From: Kribbella voronezhensis
Lineage (GTDB): Bacteria; Actinomycetota; Actinomycetes; Propionibacteriales; Kribbellaceae
Direction: 5' to 3'
Assembly: GCF_004365175.1 (NCBI RefSeq)
Contig: NZ_SOCE01000001.1
Coordinates: 1,289,154 to 1,353,153 of the forward strand
DNA length: 64,000 nucleotides
Position 1 is the first letter of the stretch; every line of letters starts with the position of its first letter. Positions 1 to 8,430 of this stretch are shown in pieces. Below the pieces are notes generated by a model. That model was not told the DNA's origin, made no database searches, and saw only the letters and a program-made list of their open reading frames with translations. The translations under genes were made by a program, and so were the position numbers.

Positions 1-546
1 CGGCGCCGGTTCACTGCCGACCGCGAGTCGGAGTACGGCGTCCCGACAGTCGAACGAGCGAAGTCCCCGCTTGGTCATGCGCTCGACCAGAATTTCCTCC
101 CGGCCCAGGAACGCCTCGACCGCTCGCTGGGCCTCGGCCGGATCCACGCCTGGCAACGCGATCAGCCACTCGCTCGCCTCCAGCTGGTCGGCCAGCGAGC
201 CGGGGCCCGCGACCACCACCTCGAGGATGTCGAGCCCGGGCGGCAACGCGGCGTCCAGCTCCGCCTTGACCTGCTCGGCATCGCGCTGCTGTGTGAGCGA
301 GATCTCCAAGTACTCCGCCTCCGACGCAGCCCCGGTCGGCGCGGCACCGGCGTACGAGATCTTGGGGTGCGGGCTGAAGCCGTGCGAGAAGGCGACCGGC
401 AGGTCCGCCCGCCGGACGGCGCGCTCGAACGCCCGCTGGAAGTCGCGGTGCGAGGTGAACCGCAGCCGCCCGCGCTTGGCGAAGCGGATCCGCAGCTTCT
501 GCACGGCGGGAAGCTGCTGGGACGGCGGAGCCTGAACTGGTGCCAC
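1..546 (-). CDS. TIGR03936 / DUF2344 radical-SAM-associated protein (partial)
   Basis: The start is a GTG at 546 (MAPVQAPPS...), and the frame runs off the left edge, so the C-terminus is missing. The visible 182 residues contain the family hallmarks: KLRIRFAKRGRLRFTSHRD, an AFERAVRRA helix and the FSHGFSPHPKISY segment. Proteins of this family normally sit immediately downstream of a TIGR03960 B12-binding radical SAM protein and upstream of the rne/rplU region; their reaction is unknown. Here the expected partner is at 12203-14134 on the same strand, more than 11 kb away. The family call is firm; the function is not established. Confidence 0.85.
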   Translation of the reverse strand, partial: MAPVQAPPSQQLPAVQKLRIRFAKRGRLRFTSHRDFQRAFERAVRRADLPVAFSHGFSPHPKISYAGAAPTGAASEAEYLEISLTQQRDAEQVKAELDAALPPGLDILEVVVAGPGSLADQLEASEWLIALPGVDPAEAQRAVEAFLGREEILVERMTKRGLRSFDCRDAVLRLAVGSEPAP

Positions 547-715
547 GCGCTCATTCTCGCAGCACCACCCACTCCGAGCGGAATCACCGCTGCGCGCATC
601 GAGCCCCTGGCTGTACGGCGGAACTTCCGGGCGCCGGTTCGCCGCGCTCGCGAGGCGCCTACCCGGCGTCGTACGGCATCATGAGGGCTCGGGGAACGTG
701 AGGGAGAGGACATCG

Positions 716-1519
716 ATGACGGAACCGGCGCAGTCGCCGCGGCCCGAACCGGACCGCACCACCGGAGTCGACGACCCTGGTGAAGGCGACGGCAAGGGCA
801 TCTACTGGGTGCTGAAGCACGTGATCGTCGGCCCGCCGGTGCGGCGGTTGTTCCGGCCGAAGGTCGAGGGCGCGGAGAACATCCCGGTCACCGGTCCCGC
901 GATCATCGCCAGCAACCACCTGTCCTACGCCGACTGGATCTTCATGCCGCTGGTCGTGCGCCGCCGGGTCACCTTCGTGGCCAAGTCCGACTACTTCACC
1001 GGTGCCGGCATCAAGGGCACCTTCCAGCGCGGGTTCTTCAAGGGCACCGGCCAGGTCCCGATCGACCGGTCCGGCGGCTCGGCGTCCGAGGGCGCGATCC
1101 GGGCCGGGATGAAGGTGCTCGAGCGCGGCGATCTGTTCGGCATCTACCCCGAGGGCACCCGCTCCCACGACGGCAAGCTCTACAAGGGCCGGACCGGCGT
1201 CGCCCGGCTGGCGCTGGAGGCGAAGGTGCCGGTGATCCCGTGCGGCGTGATCGGGACCGACGTGGTCGCGCCACCCGGCAAGATCGTCGCCTCGCTCGCC
1301 TCCCCGACGGTGAAGTTCGGCGAGCCGCTGGACTTCTCGCGGTACGACGGGATGGAAGGCGACCGGCTGATCCTGCGGGCCGTCACCGACGAGATCATGT
1401 ACCGGATCATGGAACTGTCCGGCCAGGAGTACGTCGACATGTACGCCACCAAGGCCAAGGCCCTGGAGGGCCGGGCGACCACCGGTGCCCCGAAGAAGGT
1501 CCGCAAGTCGGACACCTGA
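716..1519 (+). CDS. 1-acyl-sn-glycerol-3-phosphate acyltransferase (PlsC family)
   Basis: A 267-residue membrane-associated acyltransferase predicted to transfer an acyl group to lysophosphatidic acid or a related lysolipid. The catalytic HX4D motif (H-L-S-Y-A-D, about residues 68-73) and the substrate-binding EGTR motif (about 146-149) are both intact. The ATG at 716 is preferred over the upstream in-frame GTG at 698 because an AGGGAGAGGA Shine-Dalgarno lies 5 bases before it. The C-terminus ends in a Lys/Arg-rich tail. It is followed 18 bases later by pheA, which suggests cotranscription. Substrate specificity cannot be read from the sequence. Confidence 0.9.
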   Translation: MTEPAQSPRPEPDRTTGVDDPGEGDGKGIYWVLKHVIVGPPVRRLFRPKVEGAENIPVTGPAIIASNHLSYADWIFMPLVVRRRVTFVAKSDYFTGAGIKGTFQRGFFKGTGQVPIDRSGGSASEGAIRAGMKVLERGDLFGIYPEGTRSHDGKLYKGRTGVARLALEAKVPVIPCGVIGTDVVAPPGKIVASLASPTVKFGEPLDFSRYDGMEGDRLILRAVTDEIMYRIMELSGQEYVDMYATKAKALEGRATTGAPKKVRKSDT

Positions 1520-1537
1520 TCCAGAGGGTGAGACAGC

Positions 1538-2437
1538 ATGGCGCTAGGCTGGGAAACCGTGGACGGACCGATCGCATACCAGGGTGAGCCAGGGGCCAAT
1601 TCGGCGATGGCGTGCACCGAGATGTTCCCCGAGCGGGAACAGTTGCCCTGTACAACGTTCGAGGACGCGCTGGAGGCGGTGAGCACCGGGCGCGCCGGGC
1701 TGGCGATGATCCCGGTCGACAACTCGATCGCCGGCCGGGTCGCCGACATCCATCACCTGCTGCCGGACTCCGGGCTGCACATCATCGGCGAGTTCTTCCT
1801 GCCTATCCACTTCCAGCTGATGGCGACGCCCGGGACGTCGATCGAGTCGATCCGGACCGTTCGCAGTCACGTGCACGCGCTCGGGCAGTGCCGCAAGATC
1901 ATCCGCGAGCACGGCTGGTCGACGGTCGTCGCCGACGACACCGCGGGGTCGGCGCGCGAGGTCTCCGAGCTGCAGGACCCGACGATCGCCGCGCTGTCGC
2001 CGCTGGCCGCGGCCGAGCTCTACGGACTGGACATCCTCGCCCGCGACGTCGAGGACGAGCACCACAACACGACCCGGTTCCTGGTGCTGTCCCGCGAGCC
2101 GCACGTGCCGCCGGTGGGTTCCGGGCCGACGATCACGAGCTTCGTCTACCGGGTCCGCAACGTGCCGGCCGCGCTGTACAAGGCGATGGGCGGCTTCGCG
2201 ACCAACAGCGTCAACATGACGAAACTGGAGAGCTACCAGCTCGGCGGCTCGTTCTTCGCCACCCAGTTCTACGCCGACGTCGAAGGCCACCCCGAGGACC
2301 CGAACGTCGCGCTCGCCCTGGAGGAGCTCGCCTTCTTCTCGGTCGAGGTCCGCCTCCTCGGCGTCTACCCGGCCCACCCCTTCCGCGAACAGATCGCCGA
2401 GCCGGCCGCGAACCGGGCCCTCCGCCCCCACCACTGA
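1538..2437 (+). CDS. pheA: prephenate dehydratase
   Basis: A 299-residue stand-alone prephenate dehydratase, converting prephenate to phenylpyruvate in phenylalanine synthesis. The N-terminal type-2 periplasmic-binding-like catalytic region starts with IAYQGEPGANS and contains the TTRF motif (about residues 178-181) essential in the family. A C-terminal ACT domain (about 195-280) should bind phenylalanine for feedback control; the usual ESRP motif reads ESYQLGG here. The QGEPGANS start resembles the alphaproteobacterial-style branch rather than the GPEGSFT form. Upstream spacing to plsC is 18 bases. The ACT change may alter ligand response, which is inference. Confidence 0.9.
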   Translation: MALGWETVDGPIAYQGEPGANSAMACTEMFPEREQLPCTTFEDALEAVSTGRAGLAMIPVDNSIAGRVADIHHLLPDSGLHIIGEFFLPIHFQLMATPGTSIESIRTVRSHVHALGQCRKIIREHGWSTVVADDTAGSAREVSELQDPTIAALSPLAAAELYGLDILARDVEDEHHNTTRFLVLSREPHVPPVGSGPTITSFVYRVRNVPAALYKAMGGFATNSVNMTKLESYQLGGSFFATQFYADVEGHPEDPNVALALEELAFFSVEVRLLGVYPAHPFREQIAEPAANRALRPHH

Positions 2438-2474
2438 CACCCGCTTGCCGGAGCCGCCTGCGTAGGGTCGTGGG

Positions 2475-3458
2475 ATGGAGATCGTCGGCGTCGGTGAGCA
2501 GGGGTTGTTCCGGGCCACGTATGCGGTGATCCAGGCTGCGACCCGGCGGGAGTTCCCCTCGGCGATCCCGCTGGATGAGGCGTGGAGGTTGGTGGAGTCG
2601 CCGCCCGCGGAGTACAGGTTCAGTTGTCTGGCGGCCGTTGACGACGATGAGGTTGTCGGCGGCGCATGGCTGACCTGGTCGCTGGCGGAGAACCGGCAAC
2701 TACTCGTAGCCGAACTCGGCGTCGAGGCTGGACGTCGTAGGCAGGGCGTCGGGTCGGCGCTGCTGGACGCAGTGAAGGCCGCGGGCCTCGCGGACGGCCG
2801 AAACGCCTTGCTGTGCGAGACATTCAGCCCGTACGGCGATGGGCCGGGCGCGGGCGCCGCGTTCGCCGAAGCGCGCGGATTCACGCAGCAGTACGCCGCC
2901 TTGCACCAGGTGCTCGACTTCCCAGTGGCCGGCCTGGCCGAGAAGGCCGCCGAGATCGCTCCCCACCACCGCGACTACTCCCTCGCCACCTGGCCCGACG
3001 GATGCCCGGAGGAGTACGTCGAGCAGTACTGCGGATTGCTCAGCCTCATCGACGACGAGGTCCCCCTCGACGACCTCGAGATCGAGGCGAAGCGCTGGAC
3101 GCCCGAACGCCTCCGCTCGGTCGAAGCACGTCGGCGTACGGCGGGCCACCTCACCAGTACGACGGTCGCCATCGCGCCGGACGGGATCCTCGCCGGCTAC
3201 ACCGAGCTGACGGGCAAGCCCCAGCAACCGAACCGCCTCGATCAGCACGACACCCTGGTCCGCCCCGAACACCGCGGCCACCGTCTCGGCCTCGCACTCA
3301 AAATCGCCAACCTGCAGGCTCTCCACGCGCGAACTGCCGGACCTGCCACGATCCACACCACGAACGCGGCCGCCAACGCCCCGATGATCGCCGTCAACAC
3401 CCAACTGGGCTTCCGCCCGGTCGAACACCAGCACCTCTGGGTCGCCACCCTCGACTGA
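2475..3458 (+). CDS. GNAT acetyltransferase with two GNAT domains
   Basis: A 327-residue protein with two tandem GNAT folds, a layout like mycothiol synthase and other duplicated GNATs. The first acetyl-CoA loop is RRRQGVGSALL (about residues 77-87) and the second is HRGHRLGLALK (about 262-272), both matching the R/Q-x-x-G-x-G/A pattern. The C-terminus has the typical TTNAAANAPMIAVNTQLGF segment of GNATs acting on small molecules. Acceptor substrate is unknown. It begins 37 bases after pheA and ends convergent with the next gene. This is not mycothiol synthase by any motif I can point to. Confidence 0.8.
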   Translation: MEIVGVGEQGLFRATYAVIQAATRREFPSAIPLDEAWRLVESPPAEYRFSCLAAVDDDEVVGGAWLTWSLAENRQLLVAELGVEAGRRRQGVGSALLDAVKAAGLADGRNALLCETFSPYGDGPGAGAAFAEARGFTQQYAALHQVLDFPVAGLAEKAAEIAPHHRDYSLATWPDGCPEEYVEQYCGLLSLIDDEVPLDDLEIEAKRWTPERLRSVEARRRTAGHLTSTTVAIAPDGILAGYTELTGKPQQPNRLDQHDTLVRPEHRGHRLGLALKIANLQALHARTAGPATIHTTNAAANAPMIAVNTQLGFRPVEHQHLWVATLD

Positions 3459-3525
3459 CCACGCGAACACCGCCCGGTCTGCTGGCGGCGTGGACGCAGA
3501 TGGGTGGCGCGGGCGAACGGGGCTG

Positions 3526-4077
3526 CTAGCGGAGGAACTTCCAAGCTGGGTAGGCAGTGCTCAGTACGTCGTGGTGGCCGGCCCAGTCCGTGGGGTCTCG
3601 GCGTACTGGGTCGAGGGTGTCCGGGTGGCCGCCGACGATGCGGTAGCCCCAGGTGAAAGCGGCGATCGGCTCGAGTGCGCGGGTGTGGATGACGTCGGGC
3701 GCGATCACCAGGAACGTGTCGGCGCGCCATTCGCCGTCGGGGTGTCCCGGGTTGCCCGGAGCGTCGAAGAACGTCGGCAGGTAGCCGTAGGCATAGAGCG
3801 GCCCGGCTTCGGCGAGGAACGGCAGTACGTCGACCGACACGTCGCCGTCGAAGCTCCGGGTGATCACCTGCACCCAGCCCATGACCGCGTTGAGTCCCTG
3901 CCCGTAGTACCGAAGCGTCGCCAGACAGATCGGGAAGCCGCGAAACGCTTCCGCGTCGAGCCCCGGTACGACGAGCCGGTGCCCGGAAGCCCAAGGGTCG
4001 TCGTTGGGCTGCACCCGGACGTTGATCAGCCCACGCTCGCCCCTGACCTCGAACGGCACCGAGACCTCACGTCGCAT
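3526..4077 (-). CDS. conserved-looking hypothetical protein, 183 aa
   Basis: I do not recognise a family. The protein is soluble, mixed alpha/beta by composition and rich in aromatic residues and prolines in its C-terminal half (LPTFFDAPGNPGHPDGEW, then HPDTLDPVRRDPTDWAGHH). No signal peptide, transmembrane segment or cofactor motif is visible. An AAGGGGAGGAACGACCGG stretch just before the ATG at 4077 is a strong ribosome binding site and supports a real gene. It converges with the GNAT gene (67-base gap) and diverges from the M43 protease. Confidence 0.65.
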   Translation of the reverse strand: MRREVSVPFEVRGERGLINVRVQPNDDPWASGHRLVVPGLDAEAFRGFPICLATLRYYGQGLNAVMGWVQVITRSFDGDVSVDVLPFLAEAGPLYAYGYLPTFFDAPGNPGHPDGEWRADTFLVIAPDVIHTRALEPIAAFTWGYRIVGGHPDTLDPVRRDPTDWAGHHDVLSTAYPAWKFLR

Positions 4078-4381
4078 CCGGTCGTTCCTCCCCTTGCGCT
4101 TTCAAGCAATTCTCCAACGCCCGGCAAGGACAGGGCGGGACTGACTACCGGACCCTACGGGGTTGTGCACCGGCGGTGACGAGAGGAAGGTGGAATCGAG
4201 CAGCGTCTTGGGGGCAGCCTGTTCGGTGGGAGAGACGGCACCTGCCGCCTCGGCCGGAACGTGGGTCTGGGGGATCCGGGAGACCGTCCCGGTCCGGTAC
4301 TACGGGTGCGCGCGCATTCTGCGGCGTCGCGTCCGGATCCGTCCTGCACGTCGCCCCCTGGGTCAGCAACAAGGGGGAAAG
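4078..4381. other. gene-free stretch between divergent genes
   Basis: About 300 bases separate the unknown gene and the M43 protease gene. It must hold both promoters. The frame in phase with the protease stays open back to 4163 but has no signal peptide and no good ribosome site, so it is probably untranslated leader. I see no clear -35/-10 pair or hairpin. Confidence 0.4.
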
Positions 4382-6787
4382 ATGCCGAGGAAGGCCAACG
4401 GGCGAGCGGAGATGTCCCACCCGGCCGATGATCGAAGGATGCCGGGCGACCGGATGTCCGGTCCGGCCACGAACGGGCCGGTAGCCAACGGAACCGCCGG
4501 AGACACGCACGCCGGCGGCGGCAATGCGATGAGCGGCGGCGGCGCGATGAGCCCTGGTGGTGCCGGCGCGATGAGCGGCGGCGGTGGCGGCGCGATGAGT
4601 GGCGGCGGCGCGGTGAGTGGCGGGGGCGCGATGAGTGGCGGCGGCGCGATGAGTGGCGGCGGCGCGATGAGCGGTGGTGGCGCCATGAGCGGCGGTGGTG
4701 GCGCCGGGACGGGCGGCGGAATGCCAGGCGGTGGCATGTCGGGCGGTGGCATGTCGGGCGGTGGTATGTCAGGCGGCGGGGGCGACTCGGGCCGCGAGGA
4801 CTATCCGCCGACGCGGCGCGCCTGCGGTGTGATGGAGGTGCACCGCCGGTTGCTGAGCACCTCGGCCGAGTACGTGCTGGCCAGGTCCGCTCTGGAGAAC
4901 GCGACAACGCAGTACGTGGCCCGCCAGCAACGTTTTGCCGGTGTCGCGAGGATCCCCGTCGTCGTGCACGTCGTCTGGAACACCGCCGCGCAGAACATCT
5001 CGCAGGCCCAGATCGACAGCCAGATCGAAGTACTGAACCACGACTTCCGCGCCACCAACTCCGACATCGGCTTCGTCCCCGCGCCGTACACCGGACTGGT
5101 CGCCGACGCGCGGATCGAGTTCTCCCTCGCCACCGAGGATCCGGACGGCAACCCGACCACGGGTGTCACCCGGACCCAGACCAGTCAGGCCTCGTTCGGC
5201 ACCGACGACAAGGTGAAGAAGACGGCGACCGGTGGCATCGATGCCTGGAACCCGGACAAGTACCTGAATCTGTGGGTCTGCCAGCTCGGCGGCGGCCTGC
5301 TCGGGTACGCGCAGTTCCCGGGCGGCCCGGCGGAGACCGACGGCGTCGTGATCCTGCACAGCGGCTTCGGCACCACCGGTACGGCGGCCGCGCCGTTCGA
5401 CCTCGGCCGGACAGCGACGCACGAGATCGGGCACTACCTCAACCTGTTCCACATCTGGGGCGACGACGGCACCGGGTGCAGCGGCAGTGACGAGGTCGCG
5501 GACACCCCGAACCAGGGCGGCCCCAACTTCGGCGTACCGACGTTCCCCAAGCTGTCCTGCAGCAACGGGCCGAACGGCGATCTGTTCGTCAATTACATGG
5601 ACTACACCGACGACCGCGGCATGGTGATGTTCACCAACGACCAGGTGGCGCGGATGGAGGCCTGTCTGGACACCGCGCGGCCGGATCTCAACCAGGGTTC
5701 GGGTACGACGTCCGCGGTACCGGAGCCGGCCGGGCCGGTGGTGTCGTGGGGCACGAACCGGCTGGACGCGTTCGTCGTCGGTACCGATCGCGCGCTGTGG
5801 CACAAGTGGTGGGACGGCTCGAACTGGGGCCCGTCGGTCAGTGGTTACGAATCCTTGGGTGGTGTCTGTATGAGTGCTCCGGAAGTCGCGTCCTGGGGAC
5901 CGAACCGGCTCGACGCGTTCGTCCTCGGCATCGATCACGCCCTGTGGCACACCTGGTGGGACGGCTCCGCGTGGAACGGTTTCGAATCGCTGGGCGGGGT
6001 GTGCATGAGCCCGCCGCGGCTCGCGTCCTGGGGACCGGACCGGCTCGACGCGTTCGTCGTCGGCACCGACCGGGCGCTGTACCACAAGTGGTGGGACGGC
6101 TCGGCCTGGAACGGTTTCGAGTCCCTCGGCGGCACCTGTATGAGCCCGCCGGAAGTGGTTGCCTGGGGCACCGATCGCCTCGACGTGTTCGTGCTCGGTC
6201 CGGACAACGCGGTGTGGCACAAGTGGTGGGACGGCTCCGCCTGGGGTGGCTTCGAGTCGCTCGGCGGTGTCTGTACGTCGCCGCCGACCGCCGTTGCCTG
6301 GGGACCGGACCGGCTCGACCTGTTCGTCGTCGGCACCGACTCCGCGCTCTACCACAAGTGGTGGGACGGCTCGTCGTGGTCGGCCGACTGGGAGAACCTG
6401 GGCGGTATCTGCGCCGGCGCGCCGACGGTGGTCTCGTGGGGTGAGGGCAGGCTCGACATCTTCGTCACCGGTATCGACTCGGCCCTGTACCACAAGTGGT
6501 ACGACGGGTCCTGGTCGACCGACTGGGAGTACATGGGTGGCGTCTGCGTCGGTGAGCCGCGGGTCACCGCCTGGGGCGCCGACCGGCTGGACGTGTTCGT
6601 CGAAGGTATCGACAGCGGGCTGTACCACAAGTGGTGGGACGGCTCGGCCTGGGGACCGTCGGTGACCGGCTACGAGCCGCTGGGTGGCGTGATCGCCGAC
6701 TTCAAGCTGGCCCTGCCCGAAATGGCAGCGCCGGAACCGGCGGCGCCGGAACCGGCGGCGTCGGCGAGGCAAGTGGTGATGAACTGA
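4382..6787 (+). CDS. M43-type zinc metalloprotease with seven-blade PLL-like beta-propeller
   Basis: An 801-residue protein. Residues about 1-46 are polar, 47-136 are a Gly/Met/Ser/Ala repeat linker, and about 150-430 form a pappalysin/cytophagalysin-type (M43) catalytic domain with zinc motif [11 protein letters not shown] (from residue 347) and Met-turn NYMDY. From about residue 453 to 780 come seven repeats of the type [27 protein letters not shown]...LGG, as in PLL/DUF346 lectin-like propellers; seven would close one propeller. The start at ATG 4382 follows AAGGGGGAAAG. No signal peptide or Tat motif is visible, odd for a protease of this class. The next two genes follow with overlap or 1-base spacing. 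Confidence 0.85.
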   Translation: MPRKANGRAEMSHPADDRRMPGDRMSGPATNGPVANGTAGDTHAGGGNAMSGGGAMSPGGAGAMSGGGGGAMSGGGAVSGGGAMSGGGAMSGGGAMSGGGAMSGGGGAGTGGGMPGGGMSGGGMSGGGMSGGGGDSGREDYPPTRRACGVMEVHRRLLSTSAEYVLARSALENATTQYVARQQRFAGVARIPVVVHVVWNTAAQNISQAQIDSQIEVLNHDFRATNSDIGFVPAPYTGLVADARIEFSLATEDPDGNPTTGVTRTQTSQASFGTDDKVKKTATGGIDAWNPDKYLNLWVCQLGGGLLGYAQFPGGPAETDGVVILHSGFGTTGTAAAPFDLGRTATHEIGHYLNLFHIWGDDGTGCSGSDEVADTPNQGGPNFGVPTFPKLSCSNGPNGDLFVNYMDYTDDRGMVMFTNDQVARMEACLDTARPDLNQGSGTTSAVPEPAGPVVSWGTNRLDAFVVGTDRALWHKWWDGSNWGPSVSGYESLGGVCMSAPEVASWGPNRLDAFVLGIDHALWHTWWDGSAWNGFESLGGVCMSPPRLASWGPDRLDAFVVGTDRALYHKWWDGSAWNGFESLGGTCMSPPEVVAWGTDRLDVFVLGPDNAVWHKWWDGSAWGGFESLGGVCTSPPTAVAWGPDRLDLFVVGTDSALYHKWWDGSSWSADWENLGGICAGAPTVVSWGEGRLDIFVTGIDSALYHKWYDGSWSTDWEYMGGVCVGEPRVTAWGADRLDVFVEGIDSGLYHKWWDGSAWGPSVTGYEPLGGVIADFKLALPEMAAPEPAAPEPAASARQVVMN
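4522..4790 (+). repeat. in-frame GCGATGAGTGGCGGC-type tandem repeat
   Basis: About 15-18 base units encode AMSGG(G) or GMSGG blocks over roughly 90 residues in the linker of the M43 protease. Units are multiples of three, so copy changes would alter linker length without shifting frame. Several neighbouring copies are identical. Confidence 0.85.
5737..6700 (+). repeat. seven-copy propeller blade repeat
   Basis: Seven consecutive units of about 42-47 codons share DNA blocks such as CACAAGTGGTGGGACGGCTC and encode WG..RLD.FV.G.D.AL.HKWWDGS.W...E.LGG. The high DNA identity between units suggests recent duplication or gene conversion. An eighth unit of the same type ends the M28 peptidase gene at about 8296-8420. 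Confidence 0.85.
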
Positions 6788-7092
6788 ACACCGCCGACCT
6801 GATCGGGCGGTGGACACACTCCTTCGAGGAGGACCACGACGGACTGACCGTCTACCGCCGCGACGACTTCGCCTTCCCGCCGGCCCGTGGCCGGCGGGGG
6901 GTGGAGTTCGGCCCGGACGGCGCCTTCGTCGAATGGGCGATCGGCCGCGGGGACGCCCCGGAACCCCGCCGCGGCCGGTGGCAGCCGTCCGGGGTGATCA
7001 CCCGCGCCGGCGCGATGCCCGGTACGGCGTCCGGTTGGGGGCGCGTCGTCAGCGTCACGCCCGACCGGCTGGAACTGACTTGGCAGGAGTGA
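6784..7092 (+). CDS. small lipocalin-like protein, about 102 aa
   Basis: A short protein whose core ([12 protein letters not shown], then [21 protein letters not shown] and RLELTWQE) has the strand pattern and GRW start of small lipocalin-like barrels. No ATG, GTG or TTG is well placed; the frame overlaps the end of the protease gene, and a CTG at 6784 overlapping its TGA would give translational coupling. The start is therefore uncertain, but codon use and the 1-base gap to the next gene support translation. Role is unknown; its position between two blade-bearing peptidases suggests an inhibitor, chaperone or ligand-binding accessory, which is inference. Confidence 0.6.
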   Translation: MNTADLIGRWTHSFEEDHDGLTVYRRDDFAFPPARGRRGVEFGPDGAFVEWAIGRGDAPEPRRGRWQPSGVITRAGAMPGTASGWGRVVSVTPDRLELTWQE

Positions 7093-7093
7093 C

Positions 7094-8425
7094 ATGTCTA
7101 CGAGACCACCAGTCCGCTATCACGTCGTCGCGACCGGCGAAAACGTCGAGGGCGCCTCGTCAGCACGGTTCGGCGACCAGGCGATCCTGTGGGTCCCGGC
7201 CGGTGAGCGGCTCGGCCGGGGTTCGCGGACCGCACCCGGCCTGCTGGTCGTCACCCAGGTCGGCCGGAGCTTCCAGGACGAGTACCCCGAAGTGGTGCCG
7301 CTGCTCGATCACGGCCGGCACCTGGTCATCTCGACCGCCGACAAGCCGCGGAAGAGATCGAACCACTGCTGGCGGATCGAGCCGCTCCAGCCGGGGAGCT
7401 ACGTCGAGGTCGCCGCACCGAAGGCAGCCCGGGTCGACCCGACCGTCACGAACCTGCTCGACCGGCTTTCGCCGACGTCGTACGAGGCGGATCTCACCTG
7501 GCTGGCCAGCCTGCCCACCCGGCACTCGCTGAGCGCGTCGTTCACCGCCGCCGTGGACTTCGCCGAAGCCAGAATGGTTGCTCTGGGCTACAAAACGACG
7601 CGGTTGCCGATCACCGTGGGAGCCGGGCGCTCGGAGAACCTGATCGGCGACCGTCCCGGGCTGGGGCCGGGTTCGCGAGGGTTGGTGGTGATCACCGCGC
7701 ACCTGGACTCGATCAACCTCGCCGGCGGGCCGGCCGGTAACGCGCCCGGCGCCGACGACAACGCGAGCGGCTCGGCCGGCGTACTGGAACTCGGGCGGCT
7801 GCTCGCCGGCCAGGGTTGGCAACACGACGTACGGCTGATCCTCTTCGGCGGTGAGGAGGAGGGGTTGTTCGGCAGCAAGCAGTACGTCGCCGCGCTGCCG
7901 GCTGCCGAGCGGGCGAGGATTCGCGCCGTCCTCAACCTGGACATGATCGCGTCCAGGAACTCCGCCACACCGACCGTGCTGCTGGAAGGCGCCCCTGTCT
8001 CGTCCGGGCAGATCTCGGAGCTGGCGGCCGCGGCGGCGACCTACACGGGACTCCAGGTCGAGACCTCGCTGAATCCCTTTGCCAGCGACCATGTGCCGTT
8101 CATCAACGCGGCGATCCCTGCCGTGCTGACCATCGAGGGCGCGGACAGTGCGAACGGGCACATCCATTCGGCCAACGACACCCTCGACTTCCTGGACTGG
8201 TCGCTGGCGGCGGAGATCCTCCGGATGAACGCCGCCGCACTGGCCGGCTGGCTGCTCCCCGCCACCGCCACCGTGCGCCGCCCGATCGTCGCGGGCCCGG
8301 TGGTTGCCTGGGGCCCCGACCGCCTGGACGTCTTCGTCACCGGCCCGGACTCCGCCCTCCACCACAAGTCCTGGACCGGCGACACCTGGTCGGACTACGA
8401 GACCCTCGGAGGCGTAATAGGCTAG
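7094..8425 (+). CDS. M28-family zinc aminopeptidase with one C-terminal PLL-like blade
   Basis: A 443-residue M28 peptidase. Residues about 1-130 form an N-terminal region, then the co-catalytic zinc domain (about 135-385) with ITAHLDS, GADDNASGSAG, GGEEEGLFGS, LNLDM and SDHVPF, which carry the expected His/Asp/Glu/Asp/His ligands. It ends in a single blade (WGPDRLDVFVTGPDSALHHK ... YETLGGVIG) homologous to the seven in the upstream M43 protease. One blade cannot form a propeller alone. No signal peptide is visible, unlike most secreted M28 enzymes. It starts 1 base after the small lipocalin-like gene, so the three genes are one operon. Confidence 0.9.
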   Translation: MSTRPPVRYHVVATGENVEGASSARFGDQAILWVPAGERLGRGSRTAPGLLVVTQVGRSFQDEYPEVVPLLDHGRHLVISTADKPRKRSNHCWRIEPLQPGSYVEVAAPKAARVDPTVTNLLDRLSPTSYEADLTWLASLPTRHSLSASFTAAVDFAEARMVALGYKTTRLPITVGAGRSENLIGDRPGLGPGSRGLVVITAHLDSINLAGGPAGNAPGADDNASGSAGVLELGRLLAGQGWQHDVRLILFGGEEEGLFGSKQYVAALPAAERARIRAVLNLDMIASRNSATPTVLLEGAPVSSGQISELAAAAATYTGLQVETSLNPFASDHVPFINAAIPAVLTIEGADSANGHIHSANDTLDFLDWSLAAEILRMNAAALAGWLLPATATVRRPIVAGPVVAWGPDRLDVFVTGPDSALHHKSWTGDTWSDYETLGGVIG

Positions 8426-8430
8426 CGGGG

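Noticed and set aside
4163..4381. N-terminal extension of the M43 protease
   Set aside because: No ribosome site, no signal peptide and non-coding-like composition; ATG 4382 has AAGGGGGAAAG directly upstream.
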